Positions 34,506-47,600 of a stretch of DNA of 64,000 nucleotides are shown here, piece by piece. Where the stretch lies: positions 566,789 through 630,788 of the forward strand of contig MNCI01025357.1 of NCBI GenBank assembly GCA_015680685.1, written 5' to 3'. The stretch's first letter is position 1, and each line of letters opens with the position of its first letter. Under the pieces are notes generated by a model. The model was not told the DNA's origin, did no database searches, and saw nothing but the letters and a program-made list of their open reading frames with translations. The position numbers and the translations under genes are program-made. Source of the DNA: Gnetum montanum (lineage: Eukaryota > Streptophyta > Gnetopsida > Gnetales > Gnetaceae).

Positions 34506-37500
34506 ATGGACGAAATTTTATCTGCACCGCTAATTTTAACAAGCTTACATGGTAAAATCATTAAACAGCTTGATCCCACACTAATAGAAACTAACCTAGC
34601 CCTTAATGACACAATCATAGCCACGTCGGAAACATCTTTAGACTGGCCAGAGAAATCAACGCGCATGCTAGATCTAGAAGCTGGAGATGTAACCGAAGAT
34701 CCACTCAACGAGGTCTCTGTGGTTACGCATAGGGGTGAGACTAAAAATCTTAAGGTTAGTTCTCTATTAGACCAAGAGGCACATGATGACATAAAACAGG
34801 TTCTCCAGAATAACATCACGGTGTTTGCATGGTCATATGAGGATATGCCAGGACTAGACCCAAGATTAATTCAACACAACATAATCCTAGATCCCCATAT
34901 CAAAGCCATCAGACAGAAAGCATGAAAGATCAAGTCAGAAGTCGCGTTAGCAGTACGTGATGAAATCACTAAACTGTACTAGGCTAGTTTTATTCGTGCG
35001 GTTGATTACTCATATTGGGTATCTAACATTGTAGTGGTTCCTAAAAGACCGGAGGAATACGCATCTGCATAGACTTCCGGGACTTGAATAAAGCTACAAT
35101 AAAAGATAACTTCCCATTTCCGAGTATCGATCAATTGGTGGATACAATTGTTGGACATGCGCTTTTGTCCTTCATGGATGGCTTCTCAGGCTACAACCAA
35201 ATACGCATCAACCCAGAGCACCAGCTAACAATGAACGTTCATGACACCTTGGGGGACCTTTTGTTACACCATGATGCCTTTTGGATTGAAAAACACCGGA
35301 GCGACATATCAGCAAGCCATGACATACATCTTTATCGATTACCTCCTAGGGAAACTGAATGATTATGTTGACGATATAGTTGTTAAGTGTATAAAGTTAG
35401 AAGATCATTCAGAGGATCTGGAGTTAGTCCTCAAGAGATGCTCTAAATATGACCTTCGAATCAACCCAAAAAAGTGTGTGTTCGGAGTCAAAACCGGATG
35501 CATGATGGGTTTTGTGGTATCGGAAACTGGCATACGTATGGATCCTAACAAAGTCAAGGCCATTGTTGAACTAACACCCCCTACAAATCTTAAGCAATTA
35601 TGCAGATTACAGGGGAGGTTACAATTTATCAGGCGGTTCATCTTGAGATTAACCAACAAGTTACACCCTATGCAACATTTGCTTAAAAAGGGGGTTAATT
35701 TTGAATGGACGGATGATTGTCAGCGTGCGTTTGACAGCTTGAAGCAAGAGCTTTAACGCTTGCCAACAGTTTTCCTGCCGTAAAGGGATCAACCATTTTA
35801 TATCTACCTCGCAACTTTAGACGTGGCCTTAGCTGCATTACTCTGTCAAAGGAGGGATGATGGGTCGGAAGTACCCATCTACTACTTGGATCATGCTCTA
35901 TGTATGTATGAAACGAGGTACAACGAAGTAGAGCGTAACTGCTTAGCGTTAGTATTTACGCTCAAGAAGTGTAGGCATTATCTCTTCTGTAGTCAGGTCA
36001 ACATCATTTGTAAAAATAACATTCTTAGGGCCATTACGCATAACTTATACGAAAGTAGCAAAATAGCTCACTGGAAGGCTATCATGGTAGAATTCGATCT
36101 GCATTACATTGGTCAATCTTCTACGAAAGGCCAAGCGATAGCGACCAATTAATAACATCACCTATTGACAGTCAGGCAACCATAGAGCCTGAATTTCCAG
36201 ATGAACATGTACATAGTTTAAGCCCTGTTTTAACAGGCCCCGAAGCAACGTTATACTTCGATGGAGCTTCAACTGTTAGGGGTGGCAGTGCTACCACAGT
36301 TATTACACTATCACTTGAGGATGTGTGTCTTCACGCTTATCGCTTAACTTTCCCCTGTACGAACAACGTGGCAGAGTACGAGGGGCTCCTCAGGGGATTA
36401 CTAACTACCAGCGAACTTGACGTTCGACATCTGGAAATTAGGGGTGATTCGATGCTCATCATCAATCAGATCACAAGAGTCTACGCTTGCAAGGCTACAC
36501 ATCTACAGCCCTATTGCGATATGGCTAAAGATCTTCTGAGGTGGTTCACGACCATCGATGCCCAACACGTGCCATGCACTGATAACACGCTGGCCGACGC
36601 ACTGGCTACACTGGCTTTGAATGTACCCTTGCACTTGTTTGACACCTATCCCACATTAATGATAGAATGCATAGATCCCATCATTCAGGCAGCACACATA
36701 TCTTCTCTGCTCGAGGATAGAACGCCAGAGTGGTACGATGGCATTAAGACTTAACTCTTGCATGGCGAGCCACCGCACGAATTAACACGTGCGCAGAAAG
36801 ATGCAATCCGCAAGCGAGCTAGGCAGCACGTCATCATAGGGGACAGTACTCTCTGTAGATGCTCTTTTGATGGTGTGCTGCTTACTTGCGTTAACAAGGA
36901 CCAAGCACAACGTATAGTTGGCGAGGTCCACGAGGGTTTATGCAGAGGACACGTAGCACCACGGGCTATGGCTTAAAAAATCTGTCGCTTAGGGTATTAC
37001 TAGTCATACATGGAAAGAGATTGTTTAACAAAGGTTAAAACTTGTGACACGTGTTAGTGTTACACAAATCTTATACACGTGTCGCCTACAAAGTTACATA
37101 CGACTTAGATAACATCGCCGTTTCAACGATGGGGACTGGACATCATAGGTCCTATCACACCGAAATCTTCCGCAGGTCATAGCTTCATAATTACCGCTAC
37201 TGAGTACTTCACGAAGTGGGTAGAAGCTATTTCTTTACGGAAGATCACATCTCAATAGATTTTCCATTTCATCTTAAACAACATTGTAACCAGATTTGGT
37301 CTCCCGATGACTATCGTGACCAATAACGAGCCACAGTTTAGTAGTTCGGAAACCAAATCCTTTTGTGATAGCCTTGGCATTAAACAGTCTTTTTCTTCGC
37401 CCTATTACCCGCAAGAGAATGGTCAAGCTGAGGCCATAAACAAAGTCATCATCAATCTGCTCAAGAAAATGCTCGACAGCAACAAGAGACGCTGGCATGA

Positions 37501-38008
37501 AAAAATCCTCTATGTGCTATGGGCATATCGTACTACATGTAGGACGGCTATAGACAATACGCCCTATAGCCTAGTCTACGGATCTGAGACGGTGCTGCCC
37601 CTCGAATTGCAAATTTCTTCTCTGAGAATGGTCCTCTCCACGATTATAAATGAGACTCAACACACTGAGTCTCGGATCATGGATTTGGATTCTGTAGAAG
37701 AAAAGCGAATACAGACTCTTGATACAATCGAAAAGTATCAAGAAAAGCAGAGGCAAAAGCATTGTCATAATCTTCAGCAGCGTCCGATCAAGAAGGGAGA
37801 TTTAGTTCTCAGGGCCATTCGCGAACCGGTGGGCAAATTCTCTGCAAACTGTGAGGGCCCTTTCTTGGTGGTTGATGTGTATGGCAATGGGGCATTCAAG
37901 CTAGTGGACAACGATGGCAACGAGCTACCAAATCCTGTTAATCATATATATCTAAAGCGGTACTACATATTGCTGCATCTCCAATGTGAACATCAGGTAT
38001 GGCCATAA
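34506..38008 (+). pseudogene. pol: pol of element D (RT, RNase H, aRNase H, integrase)
   Basis: It starts MDEILSAPLILTSLHGKI. RT: DFRDLNKATIKDNFPFP, SFMDGFSGYNQIRINPEHQ, YVDDIVVK. RNase H: VPIYYLDHAL, YNEVERNCLALVF, IICKNNILRAI. Then aRNase H: LYFDGASTVRGGS, TNNVAEYEGLLRGL, IRGDSMLIINQI, HVPCTDNTLADALA. Integrase: CDTC zinc-finger part, WGLDIIGPI (first D), VTNNEPQF at about 37316 (second D is N), PYYPQENGQAEAINKV (E present), then GPFLVVDVYGNGAFKL. It ends LKRYYI... Stops include TGA at 34923 (F has CGA) and TAG at 34981; frameshifts lie near 35050 and 35250. The two RNase H domains place it in the Tat clade. Confidence 0.9.
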
Positions 38009-38009
38009 T

Positions 38010-38590
38010 CATCCGCTACGACGCTAAGCTAGCAACAATCATCCGCTACGACGCTAAACTGGCAACAATCGTTCGCTATGATGCTAAACTGGCAACAATC
38101 GTCTGCTATGATGCTAAACTGGCAACAACCATCCGCTACGACATAAAACTGGCACTCCCTTCACACATCCGCCATGACGTTAAACTAGCACTGATCGTCT
38201 GCCATGACATAAAACTAGCAAGTTGTAACCGTCTACTACGACGTAAAACTGGCAGTGTTGTACAGGTCCGCAATGACGAAAAACTGGCATCTGTTGCACG
38301 CGTCCGCCACAACGTTAAAATGGCACTAGCTGTCTGCCATGACACAAAACTGGCACAGGTAAGTAGTCATCTGCTGAGAAGCAAAACCAGCATAGACTTG
38401 TCCCTGGGTCATGACACAAAATTAACACCCACAGCACGGTCTGCTGAGACCATAAATCAGCTTTGTCACCGTCCGCTACGACGTAAAACTAGCATTTCTC
38501 GGTCTGCCCAGACTTTAAACTGGGACCATGGTCTGCTGAGACTTAAAACCAGCAACGATAGTCTACCAGGACTTAAAATTGGGACTCATA
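38010..38590 (+). repeat. TAAACTGGC-type array after pol of element D
   Basis: About 15 or more units of roughly 30-40 bp share the form (C)CGCTACGACGCTAAACTGGCA. The first four or five (ATCCGCTACGACGCTAAACTGGCAACA) are nearly identical; later units degrade to GGTCTGCTGAGACTTAAAACCAGC. An open frame runs through the array only because of its periodicity. Confidence 0.85.
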
Positions 38591-39755
38591 AGCTACCATC
38601 ATGCAAGTCAAGCGTGCATGATCATCTCTATGCAGTCGTACGACAAACGGGGTGGGACGCTGAGACAGCCCCAATGTTGCTACCTCACCGGCATTCTGCT
38701 GATCTCTCGGATATGCTGAAGGGCATACTACTGACCCCTCGGAGATACCGTCACCGCACCCATTCCAGCGGTGGTACCTCTGAGAGGTTAGTTTCGCCGT
38801 CCGGAGCCCCAAAGGAGTTCTCATCAATTACGACTTTGGGGATCTCTGCTCATCATCGCTATCAGACCCTGGCTTCACAGATTCACCTAGCTGTTCTTTA
38901 CATAACCAGTCAGGTGCGCTGAGTCTGATGTTCTTTGGCAACGATATGCTAGGCCGAGCATCAAGGTTGAAGACTCTGGCCTCATGCTACAGTTCCTCCT
39001 TCATGGCCCGATCACTTTATCTTGCCTCCAATAGTACTTGTTTCAACAACCTCTTCCGTGATTCGCACGAACAATGGTACCCTTTGTTTTCTTCTTTGGT
39101 TGCAGGTTACTTGTTACGAGGCCATCATTCGAAGGTGCGTTCATCTGAGTGGTGTAATACTGACAGTGTTTTGAGATGGCTGCTTAAGTTGGCCTGTCCC
39201 CTCAGAGGGTGCATCCTTGTGTTTCTCATTATCCTACCCTTAACCCTTATCACTCCTCTTAACTGTCCCATCCACTTCCCGTACACAAAATGTACATACG
39301 CAGCACACGTTTTCCGCATTTGCATTACAATCAAGTCCATAAGTCGGCGTAACGCAACTCGCCTAGTGGACGTCAAAAAAAAAGAGAGGGAGGTCGGCAA
39401 AATGGGTTAAACACATCTCACCCAAACCGTGCAGACGCAACACAATTCATCTATGCAACCCCCTTTAACACAAAATGAAGGCATAACTCCATGCAAACAC
39501 AATTGCAGGAGAAAGCCTATTTGCTTATGCGTGAAAAAGCTATCCCTGCCCATTTGCATCTTCCCCGAACCTCATTTGAGTCTTCCCCGAACTTGTTTCC
39601 TCCTATACCATCCTATCTTCGGATTCCCTCATCTTTGCACCTCTACGTTGACAGGATCATACTTGAGTACCTGTTGATAAATGTTGTTGGTGCTTTCACC
39701 GGTCCGGTGTTTCGTATTCTTTGTTGACGTCTTTCGGGCAAGCCCTCTAATCGTC
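38591..39755 (+). other. 3' untranslated region of element D
   Basis: It has no recognisable coding content. A 160-codon frame (38928-39410) has no motif I know. A purine run AAAAAAAAAGAGAGGGAGG lies at 39374-39393 and CCTCTGAGAGGTTAG-type short inverted words near 38780. Part of it resembles the E 3' region (GCATGAT...GGGTGGGAC). Confidence 0.45.
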
Positions 39756-39771
39756 AACAAAGAGGGGCCAT
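39756..39771 (+). promoter_or_regulatory. Polypurine tract of element D
   Basis: AACAAAGAGGGGCCAT directly precedes the LTR start TGAAACACC, the expected plus-strand primer position. This supports the LTR being a 3' LTR. Confidence 0.65.
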
Positions 39772-41329
39772 TGAAACACCGTGAAAATTGTGAATCGGCC
39801 TCAGGTGAAGATTCGTGATTCAGGCAAAAGTTCGTGATAGAATTTCGGAAGGTAGAACAAGGCAAAGCAAGGCGAAGCGTTGCTCGGCATCAAGTCTCCA
39901 ACTTCCTTACAAATTCCAATTTTTACTATGTTTTCTGTTTTTACGCTACATTACGCAACATAGCATAATGACGCTTAGCGTAATTCTGCTTAACATAGTC
40001 TGACATCAGAAGGTGACTTACTTCAACATATTTGGTGAAGTTTAAGGCCTGAGCAGCGTAATATGCGACTTCTCGCATATCCTGCTAAGTCTTTTGTCCA
40101 GGGTTAGATTTACACTCTGTTACGTAAGGCAGCGTAATGAGCTTCAAAAAGGTCAAAGGGAAAGTCCAAGGGAAGCGCGATAGACATGCTCCTTTCTTTT
40201 TGTAGATTGATCACTTTACGCTGGTTATGCTACGCAGCATACATCAGCATAACTTATCGTCAAGTTGATCATTTTTTATGCTTCACTACGCTTTGCTGCA
40301 TAAATGAGTGTAAAACGGCTTGACTTACTATTTCCATGCCTTGTTACGATTTGCCACACGACGCAGCGTAAACAAGTGTAATACAGCATAAAGCCGGCTA
40401 AAGCAGTTACGCATTTGCTATCCATACGTGCAATACGCTGATAAGCGTATTTTTGCGTAATCATGAAGTAGCTTCGGTAAAAGTGTTGAAAGCGTACGTT
40501 GCAATGTGACGTGACATAGTGAGTTCGTCAAGTCAACGGCATCCAAAAACTTTGGAACACGTGTCATCAAGGCTGTGCCTTTTCTACATGTTATAAATAC
40601 CCCAGTTGGCGAAGAAAGAGGAGACTTCTGGACATTTTTGGAGAGAGGAGCAGCTAACAAGAGACATTTTTTCGAGCATTTGGCAACAGGAGCGATCATA
40701 CCCTTTGGCGAAAATACAGTTCTCCCATCGGTGATCCTTGGCAGTTTTGAGTAGAGACTATCCAAAGCGAAGAAGATAGATCAGAGATCGTGAGATCATC
40801 TGGTGTGGTTGGCAAGATCTATTAATCAGACACAGTTGGTTGATAGACGTTCGAGCTTGACCTTCCTTGCACTCCATCTTTGGCTTATAAGGTAGACCGA
40901 GCTCCATTCTGCACTCCTTGTTAAATATTTTTCTTATTATTTTGTGTATGTTTCGCACAAGATAATCGGAGTCTTCCCATTGTAACTTTGTATACAAAAT
41001 ACTCGTTTCTTTCAGGTCAAAGTACAGATCTTGAAATCACGCATTTCTCTTAAATCTGATTCCCTTTGTCGTGTTAACGTTGTCATTATTGTGATTTATC
41101 TACATCGTTTTCCTCTATTTTCACGATTTATCAAATCAAATCGTTCCACGAAACCTCTATAATCTTCGTCGATTTACTGATTTAGTAAGTCCCTGTCTGA
41201 TCGAAAAGACCATTCAGGGCAGTGCAGATTCGTTTTCTCCAGCACAGCCCTCGCACAGATCTGTGGTTAAAACTGTGTACATGGATTTTGTTTGGTATTT
41301 TCCAGCTACCGACATTTTCCGTCGTTACA
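39772..41329 (+). mobile_element. 3' LTR of element D (about 1558 bp)
   Basis: It starts TGAAACACCGTGAAAATTG and ends CCGTCGTTACA. The TATA-like TATAAATAC at 40592 is followed by CCCCAGTTGGCGAAGA; F has TATAAAAACC and then CAGTTGGCAATTT. The U3 (39930-40460) is full of TACGC/GCGTAA words. The U5 block GTAAGTCCCTGTCTGATC near 41188 is shared with the D 5' LTR. No PBS follows; AGCGGTAGCATG comes next. Confidence 0.75.
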
Positions 41330-41399
41330 AGCGGTAGCATGTGTTATGCAATTTAACATGATAGCAATAGCCGAAGTGGACTACGGTAGGGTACATCCA

Positions 41400-44010
41400 A
41401 AGCATAAACTCACCATCATTCAGCTATTTTCTTGCATCATGCTAGTGCAAGACAATCACAGTAGGTTCTGTAGAAGGCCCAGCCAGGTCCGTAGGAACTG
41501 CTACCTCAACCGCTGGTGCTTTTCCTTTCAGGAGGGCAGCGTCTTTTTTATTTTTGGAAGACACCTCTTCATTGGTAGGAAGAGGCTCCCTAATGACAAG
41601 AGCCCCTTCCTCAGAGATAAGAGCCCAGTATCCCTAGCTGGGGCCCTCTCTTCCAAAGTCGAGCACCCCATGTCTTTATTTGTCGCCCCCGGTCTGAGGG
41701 TCGACACTTCCTCGTCACCTTCTTCTTTTGCTGTCTGCAAAGGATATACACACAATAAATCGAAGTTGATTAACTCAAAACTGATATCATGCCACAAAGT
41801 GCCACTTAGCTAAGCATGGAATAGTTAGCATTCTAAACGCTCACCAATGGGGGGTTGTGTTCACCGCAACTTAGACCACAGTCTTCGCTCCTCTTCACGA
41901 GGGCTTTCCTTAGCAAGGGGAGGTCTCTTTCTCCGCAACTCTGCAAGAATGGCCTTAGCCATAAGACGATCACCCTGGGTTGCGTTGCCAACTATGGTAG
42001 GAGGAGTCTCCCCTACGTTGTCCTGGCCACAAGCGCTACAAACCATCAGACCTTTAGTCGTTATAGAAAATGAATCCCCGACCACTTCCGAGGGAGCTTG
42101 GTCTTGCATGGTCCAAAAGACCTATCGAATCCACGGCTTGGGGATCTATTCAAGAATCCAGCTCAGACCAGGCCCCATCCTCCTGGACCACCAGGAACTC
42201 CACAAAGTGCTTTAAACAGCCAATGTAGAAGGCGTAGTGTATGTTAGAATGGGACTCTGTTTGCTCATGAAGCCCCAAAATCTCGCCCTGCAAGCCATTA
42301 CATAGGAATTCGACCCAGTTATAATGGGCGCCTTCCTCCACGACTTCCCGCATTACCCAAGCCTTCCCAAGCCCCAAGACCTTTCCTTGGGTGAGCAGTT
42401 GAGGGAATGCACGAGCACGAAAGACTAGGTATATCCCCATGGCAGGACCGTCCTTAAGCTTTTCCATAGGGAACCCTTTTTGAACCTTGGTGAGCCTCAA
42501 CCACTCCTCAATATGCTGCTTATGGAGGGTCAACTCCTGCTTGCCCTTCGACATCACATCAGTGCCATCATTAGGAATGCCAAACAAATCTGCAAATAGC
42601 TGGTCATTGATGTCAATGACCACCTGCACACCCCGCACGTATGTGCAAAAGCGACTCACCTGCCCAAAAAAGGAGTTGACCTGGAAAAGCATCTCAGCAG
42701 TAGGAATGCCTAGATTCGGTGCCATAAACAAATCCATAAGCCCAGCCATCCGAATTATTCTGAGCAAGGGGCCTGGAGCCCCTCGTTCCAACCAGCTCTA
42801 GCTTGCCGATACCTTACCATATTTGAAGTAGATGTTTCCCCCTTTCCATCTGGCAGTCACCACCATCACTTCGCAGGGCTTCTTCGCTCCTGCTCCAATA
42901 ATCACAAAGGATATCTTTAAAAAAAACAACATATGCTTGTTAACCCACCAGGCCTATACGGTGAGGGGAATAGTGGGAGTTTAGAAACTAAGACTGTTTT
43001 GAGCGTAACTTGCTTAAAAGGTTCCCTCCACTCCTTGTCTAGCCTACCTTTCGTCCTGAAATTATTGTAGAAAGAGGCGAGCATACATAAGAGGGGATGG
43101 TATCCTTCCCCGCAAAGAGCAAGCATGCCCGCTCATAGGCTCTTGGCAAAGGAAAATTCCTGTAGGGCTAGTTGTGCTATGGCCAATTCATCCGACTGAT
43201 CATGAACCTAGTCGTCATTAAGATGGAACCTGATGACAAGTACATGCTATCAACACTCAGTCGAGCATAGCCAATGTTGCACAACAAAATAGAGATGTGA
43301 AACTCACCCGCTAACACAGTAAACGATCCCCTGTGGTTTCAAAAAATACGTCGCCATATGGCATGCGAGGTACAACGTGTTGAAGGGATGATAACACTGG
43401 TATTCTGGCATGTCCCAAACCCAGGTCAAGCGCCTCAACCCTATGGAGTGTGAGGAAGACCCTCCTCTCGGCCTGCCTGAAGTCACGTCGTCAAAAAGAT
43501 ATCTCAGGATGCCCCGATTTTCCCCTAGTAGCAAAGCCTCTATCATGTCGGACGCTTGTGCCTCATCCAAGGAGGACCAAACCCTGAGACTAAACTAGCT
43601 GAGGAGGAATTGTAGGAAGTCTCGTGCTCCATCCCTAAAGCAAACCGCTCGACCTCCCAAACATATTGAACGAGGGGGAACATTGGCCATAGGCCTGCCT
43701 ACATGACACAAGACTCCTTCTAGATCCAAAACGATCAATCTAGACCTTGGCCCTACCCTGCATAACGGAAACAATAGACAGTGACATCAAACATGAACAT
43801 AATACGTGCGCAACGTAGCAGCGCCTAGCCAACCATAAGTGAAGCATAGCATGATCCCTGTTCATCATATCACAACAAAGATGCAAAAGTCTAGCGTAGC
43901 AAGAACATGCAAGTAACTTGGCGTAGAAATAAGATAACTGATAGCAGACCCAAACAGAACACATGCCTACGTCATACGTAACTAAACCCCCTCCTGAAGG
44001 TTTCATGGTC
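41400..44010 (-). pseudogene. Antisense gene of element E, 3' end truncated
   Basis: Exon 2 (43757-43308, 450 nt) is the best copy of the HAD-like part: LIVLDLEGVLCHV at 43738, FRDGARDFLQFLL, LRVWSSLDEAQASDMIEALL and FNTLYLACHMATYFLKPQG. The first motif keeps D-L-E-G-V (family DxDxT/V; plant relatives often DLNGLL), and VWSS matches the plant motif II. Exon 2 ends at GCGG|GTGAGT; its acceptor is TTATGCAG|GG. Exon 1 probably ends at 43971 before GTAGGC; its ATG is unclear. Exon 4 (about 42800-41850) carries VSRFCTYVRGVQVVIDI, QLFADLFGIPNDG and HYNWVEFLCNGL and ends before GTGAGC. The coiled-coil and last exons are lost at the D LTR. One TAG lies in exon 2; frameshifts follow in exon 4. Confidence 0.65.
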
Positions 44011-44683
44011 CAGTAGCTTAAAGGACCTTGGTCCTACAGCTGTGGCAACAGTCGCGGTAGTAATGGCCTTGCATATAACCACAACGAGACCCTTGCACAA
44101 TAGTAATAACTGAAAGAAAGCAAGACCGCGATAGCACCAAAGCCAATGAAGGTTCGAAAAGACCTTAGGCCAACAAACCCAGCATGATTGCATTCCTTAA
44201 GGCTCAAAGACAGCAATTTCAACTAGTAATGGCCGCAGTCTGTAATGACGTCAAATGAAGTAATTACGCTTCTTGCGTTAGCAATCACCTGCTGCACCTC
44301 GACATAAGGGTAGCATACTCCCTAACAATTTCATGCCTTCATTCCCGCATTAACCGCCTGATACGTCTCATGCTTGCAATGCTATCTCTTTTATTGTTAT
44401 TTAGCGCAGCAAGACTTTGCATGTCACAATATGGTAACCCAAAATGATATTTAAACTAGTGATTCGGCATCCATATACAACTTCGCAATTTACATCAACA
44501 ATGACTGTGCCTTCAACTATCCTAGATCTTTGTGCCTGGGTGGTACACCATGGCCCTGAGCAAGCAAATCCTCAATCTTTACATCGCCTTATTTAGCAAG
44601 TTGCATCTCGATGTTGCTTTGCAGATTTATGTTCCGCACAATCTCTGGTGACCCTTACGCAGGCTCTCATCTTGTGATGGCAG
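44011..44683. promoter_or_regulatory. Spacer between antisense gene and pol in E, ending in a putative 3' splice site
   Basis: No gene is visible except possible exon 1 pieces of the antisense gene at the left. The right end, GGCTCTCATCTTGTGATGGCAG, places an AG at 44682-44683, 12 nt before the pol ATG at 44696, as in D (12 nt) and F (11 nt). Confidence 0.45.
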
Positions 44684-44695
44684 GTTAAGCAAGAA

Positions 44696-47600
44696 ATGGA
44701 AACCCACCGTGCCCTGTCCATGCCTCTAATATTAACAGGGCCATAGGGCAAGCTCGCAAGACAGTTAAACCCCGACGCGATCAACTGGGAGTCGGTTGTA
44801 ATCGATACTATAGCAACTTTAGAAACACCCCCGGATTTGCCCAAACACCTGGTCCATGTCCTAGATTTGGAGGCTGGAGATGTAACCGAGGATCCGCTCG
44901 TCAAGATACCCGTAACCTCTACAAGAAGGGAGGTAAAGACATTAAGACTTAGCTCTCTACTACACACACAAATACATGAGGGCATGGTTAAAAACTTGCA
45001 AGAACACGTTGAGCTCTTCGCATGGTCCTATGAAGATATGCCAAGTCTAGATCCATGGTTGATTTAGCATAATATCGTCTTAGACCCACATGTGAAGGTA
45101 GTCAAGAAAAAGGTGCGTAAAATCAAGCCAGAAATTGTGCTAGCCATGAAGGAGGAGGTCACTAAGTTATACTGAGTAGGCTTCATCCATGTAATCAACT
45201 ATTCAGAGTGGGTGTCCAACATCGTTGTGGTTCCAAAGAAAATAGGAGGGATACAAATGTGTATAGATTTCCAAGATTTGAACAAGGCAATGATCAAGGA
45301 TAACTTTCCACTACCGAACATCGATCAACTCATCGACACCATGGTTGGGCATGCTTTGCTATCCTTCATGGATGGCTACTTTGGATATAACCAAATCCGC
45401 ATCAACCCGGAACACCAGCTATCAACAACCTTCATGACTCCATGGGGAACCTTCTGCTATACCATGATGCCCTTTGGGCTCAAGAATGCCGGGGCAACAT
45501 GCCAGCGAGCCATGACATACATTTTCAGTAACCACATCCTAGAAACGTTAAATGATTACGTAGACAATATAGTGGTCAAGTCCAAAGAGGCAGCCCATCA
45601 CCCACGCGACCTAGAGTTAGTCCTCAAGTGTTGTCAAAGGCACGATTTGCATCTCAATCCTAAGAAATGTGTCTTTGGAGTGAAGATCGGGCGCATGTTA
45701 TGGTTTGTAGTATCAAAGGCTAGAATATGGGTGGACCTAGACAAAGTCAAAGCTATCGTCAACCTAGCGCCCCCCACAAACCTAAAAGAGTTAGGTGGTC
45801 TACAAGGCAGAGTGCAATTCATTCAAAGGTTCATAGCAAGACTGATCGATAAGTTACACCCCATGCAACATCTTTTGAGAAAAGGGGTTGACTTCAAGTG
45901 GACAGTCCAATGTCAACAAGCCTTTGACAACCTGAAGAAAGAACTCTTGCACCTACCAACAATGTACTCGCCACAGAGGGACAAGCCCTTCTTCATATAT
46001 CTCACCACCTCCGATGCATCCATAGCGGCACTGCTATGTCAGAAATAGGATGATGGCTTTGAAATACTAGTGTATTACCTGAGCCACACATTAATATCAT
46101 ACGAGAAAAAATACAACGAGGTGGAAAGGAATTGCCTAACCTTAGTGTTTGCGCTAAAAAGGTGGCGGCACTACCTATTCCACAGCACAACCAACATCAT
46201 TTGCAAAAGCAACGTACTCCAGGCTATCACCGGCAACATATACGAAGGCAGCAGGATAGCCCGATGGAAGTCCATAACTACAAAATTTGATCTACGCTAT
46301 GTGAGCCAATTGTAGACAAAAGGCCAAGCCATAGCGACCCAACTTACAGCCTCGCTAGTCGACGACCAGGCCTTCATCGACCCCGAGTTCCTAGACGAAT
46401 ACGTAAGCAATGTCGCCATTGTCCCACTGCATTTCGAGGCAACCTTACACTTTGACGGCACCTCAACCATGTAAGGAGGTAGCGTCGTTGCCGTAATCAC
46501 ATTCCTCTCTAGGGATATGTACCCGTCCACTTATTGCTTCACATTCCCATGCACTAACAACATGGTAGAATATGAGGGACTACTTAGAGGCCTCTTAACT
46601 ACCCACGCACTGCATGTACAATGCCTAGCGATCTGGGGAGATTCACAACTAGTTGTGAATAAAATCACCGAAGTTTATGCCTACAAGGCTATGCATCTGC
46701 AACCCTACTGCAACCTAGCAAAGGTCTTATTGAAACAATTCACGACCACCGATGTGCAACATGTGCCACGCAGCAAGAACGGCATAGCAGACGCCTTAGC
46801 TACCCTCGTGTTAAACATCCCATTGCATTCCTTGGCGAACGTGCCCACTGCGATCATAGAATGTGTAGAACCTATCACTCGAATAGAACACATGGCGTCT
46901 ATCGATGCTGCAGACACCTTGAATGGTATGATAACATTAAAGCATATTTGCAGCATGGCAAACTCCTAGGTGGATTGACATCGGGCCAGAGAGATGCAAT
47001 CCGCAAACGCGCCTGGCAATACGTGCTCATAGGAAGTGATGCCTTATGCCGGCGGTCCTATGATGGGATATTGCTGGCGTGCGTGAGTGGTGAGCAAACA
47101 TAGAAGATAGTTAATGAGGTTCATGAAGGACTGTGTGGTGGACACATCGCACCTAGGGCTATGGTAGCGAAGATCAGACGCCTAGGGTATTATTGGCCTT
47201 ACATGGAGCACGACTACCTGTCGAAAGTTAAGACATGTGACACATGTCAGAGATATGAAAATCTCATACACATAGCACCTACAGACCTACATCCTACACA
47301 AATTACATGGCCTTTCCAACAATGGGGACTAGACCTCATAGGGCCCATCATGCCTAAGTCTTCCGTGGGGCATAGCTTCATTATCATCACCAGAGAGTAT
47401 TTTACTAAGTGGGTGGAAGCTATTCCTCTGAGGAAAACGACATCCCAACAAATTTGCCACTTCATCCTCAATAACATCGTGACTAGGTTCGGGCTTCCAA
47501 TGATCATTGTGACCAACAATGGGCCATAGTTCAGCAGTAAGGAAACCCAGACCTTCTGTAGTAACCTGGGCATTAAACAATCATTTTTCCCCTTACTATA

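Larger units (their letters stand above)
21189..41329 (+). mobile_element. Element D: composite Tat/Ogre-type element, 5' LTR to 3' LTR
   Basis: From left: LTR, PBS, leader repeats, gag, pro, array, partial antisense gene, then abruptly a second gag, a complete antisense gene, pol, array, spacer, PPT, LTR. Two gags and two antisense genes mean that at least two copies contributed, either by recombination or nesting; the join is near 28250. The two LTRs differ in length (1255 and 1558 bp), and flanks GTTGC (left) and AGCGG (right) do not match, so they need not come from one insertion. Confidence 0.6.

Noticed and set aside
38010-38590. Regularly spaced repeats resembling a CRISPR array
   Set aside because: Units are tandem and grade into each other, spacers are not unique, and the context is a plant retroelement directly after pol.
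38928-39410. 160-codon open frame as a possible gene
   Set aside because: No motif or related frame in E or F; it lies in the 3' spacer of D.
47247-47580. Minus-strand ORFs of 108 and 83 codons in E
   Set aside because: They are antisense shadows of the integrase core; a similar shadow appears at 14196-14426 opposite C's integrase.
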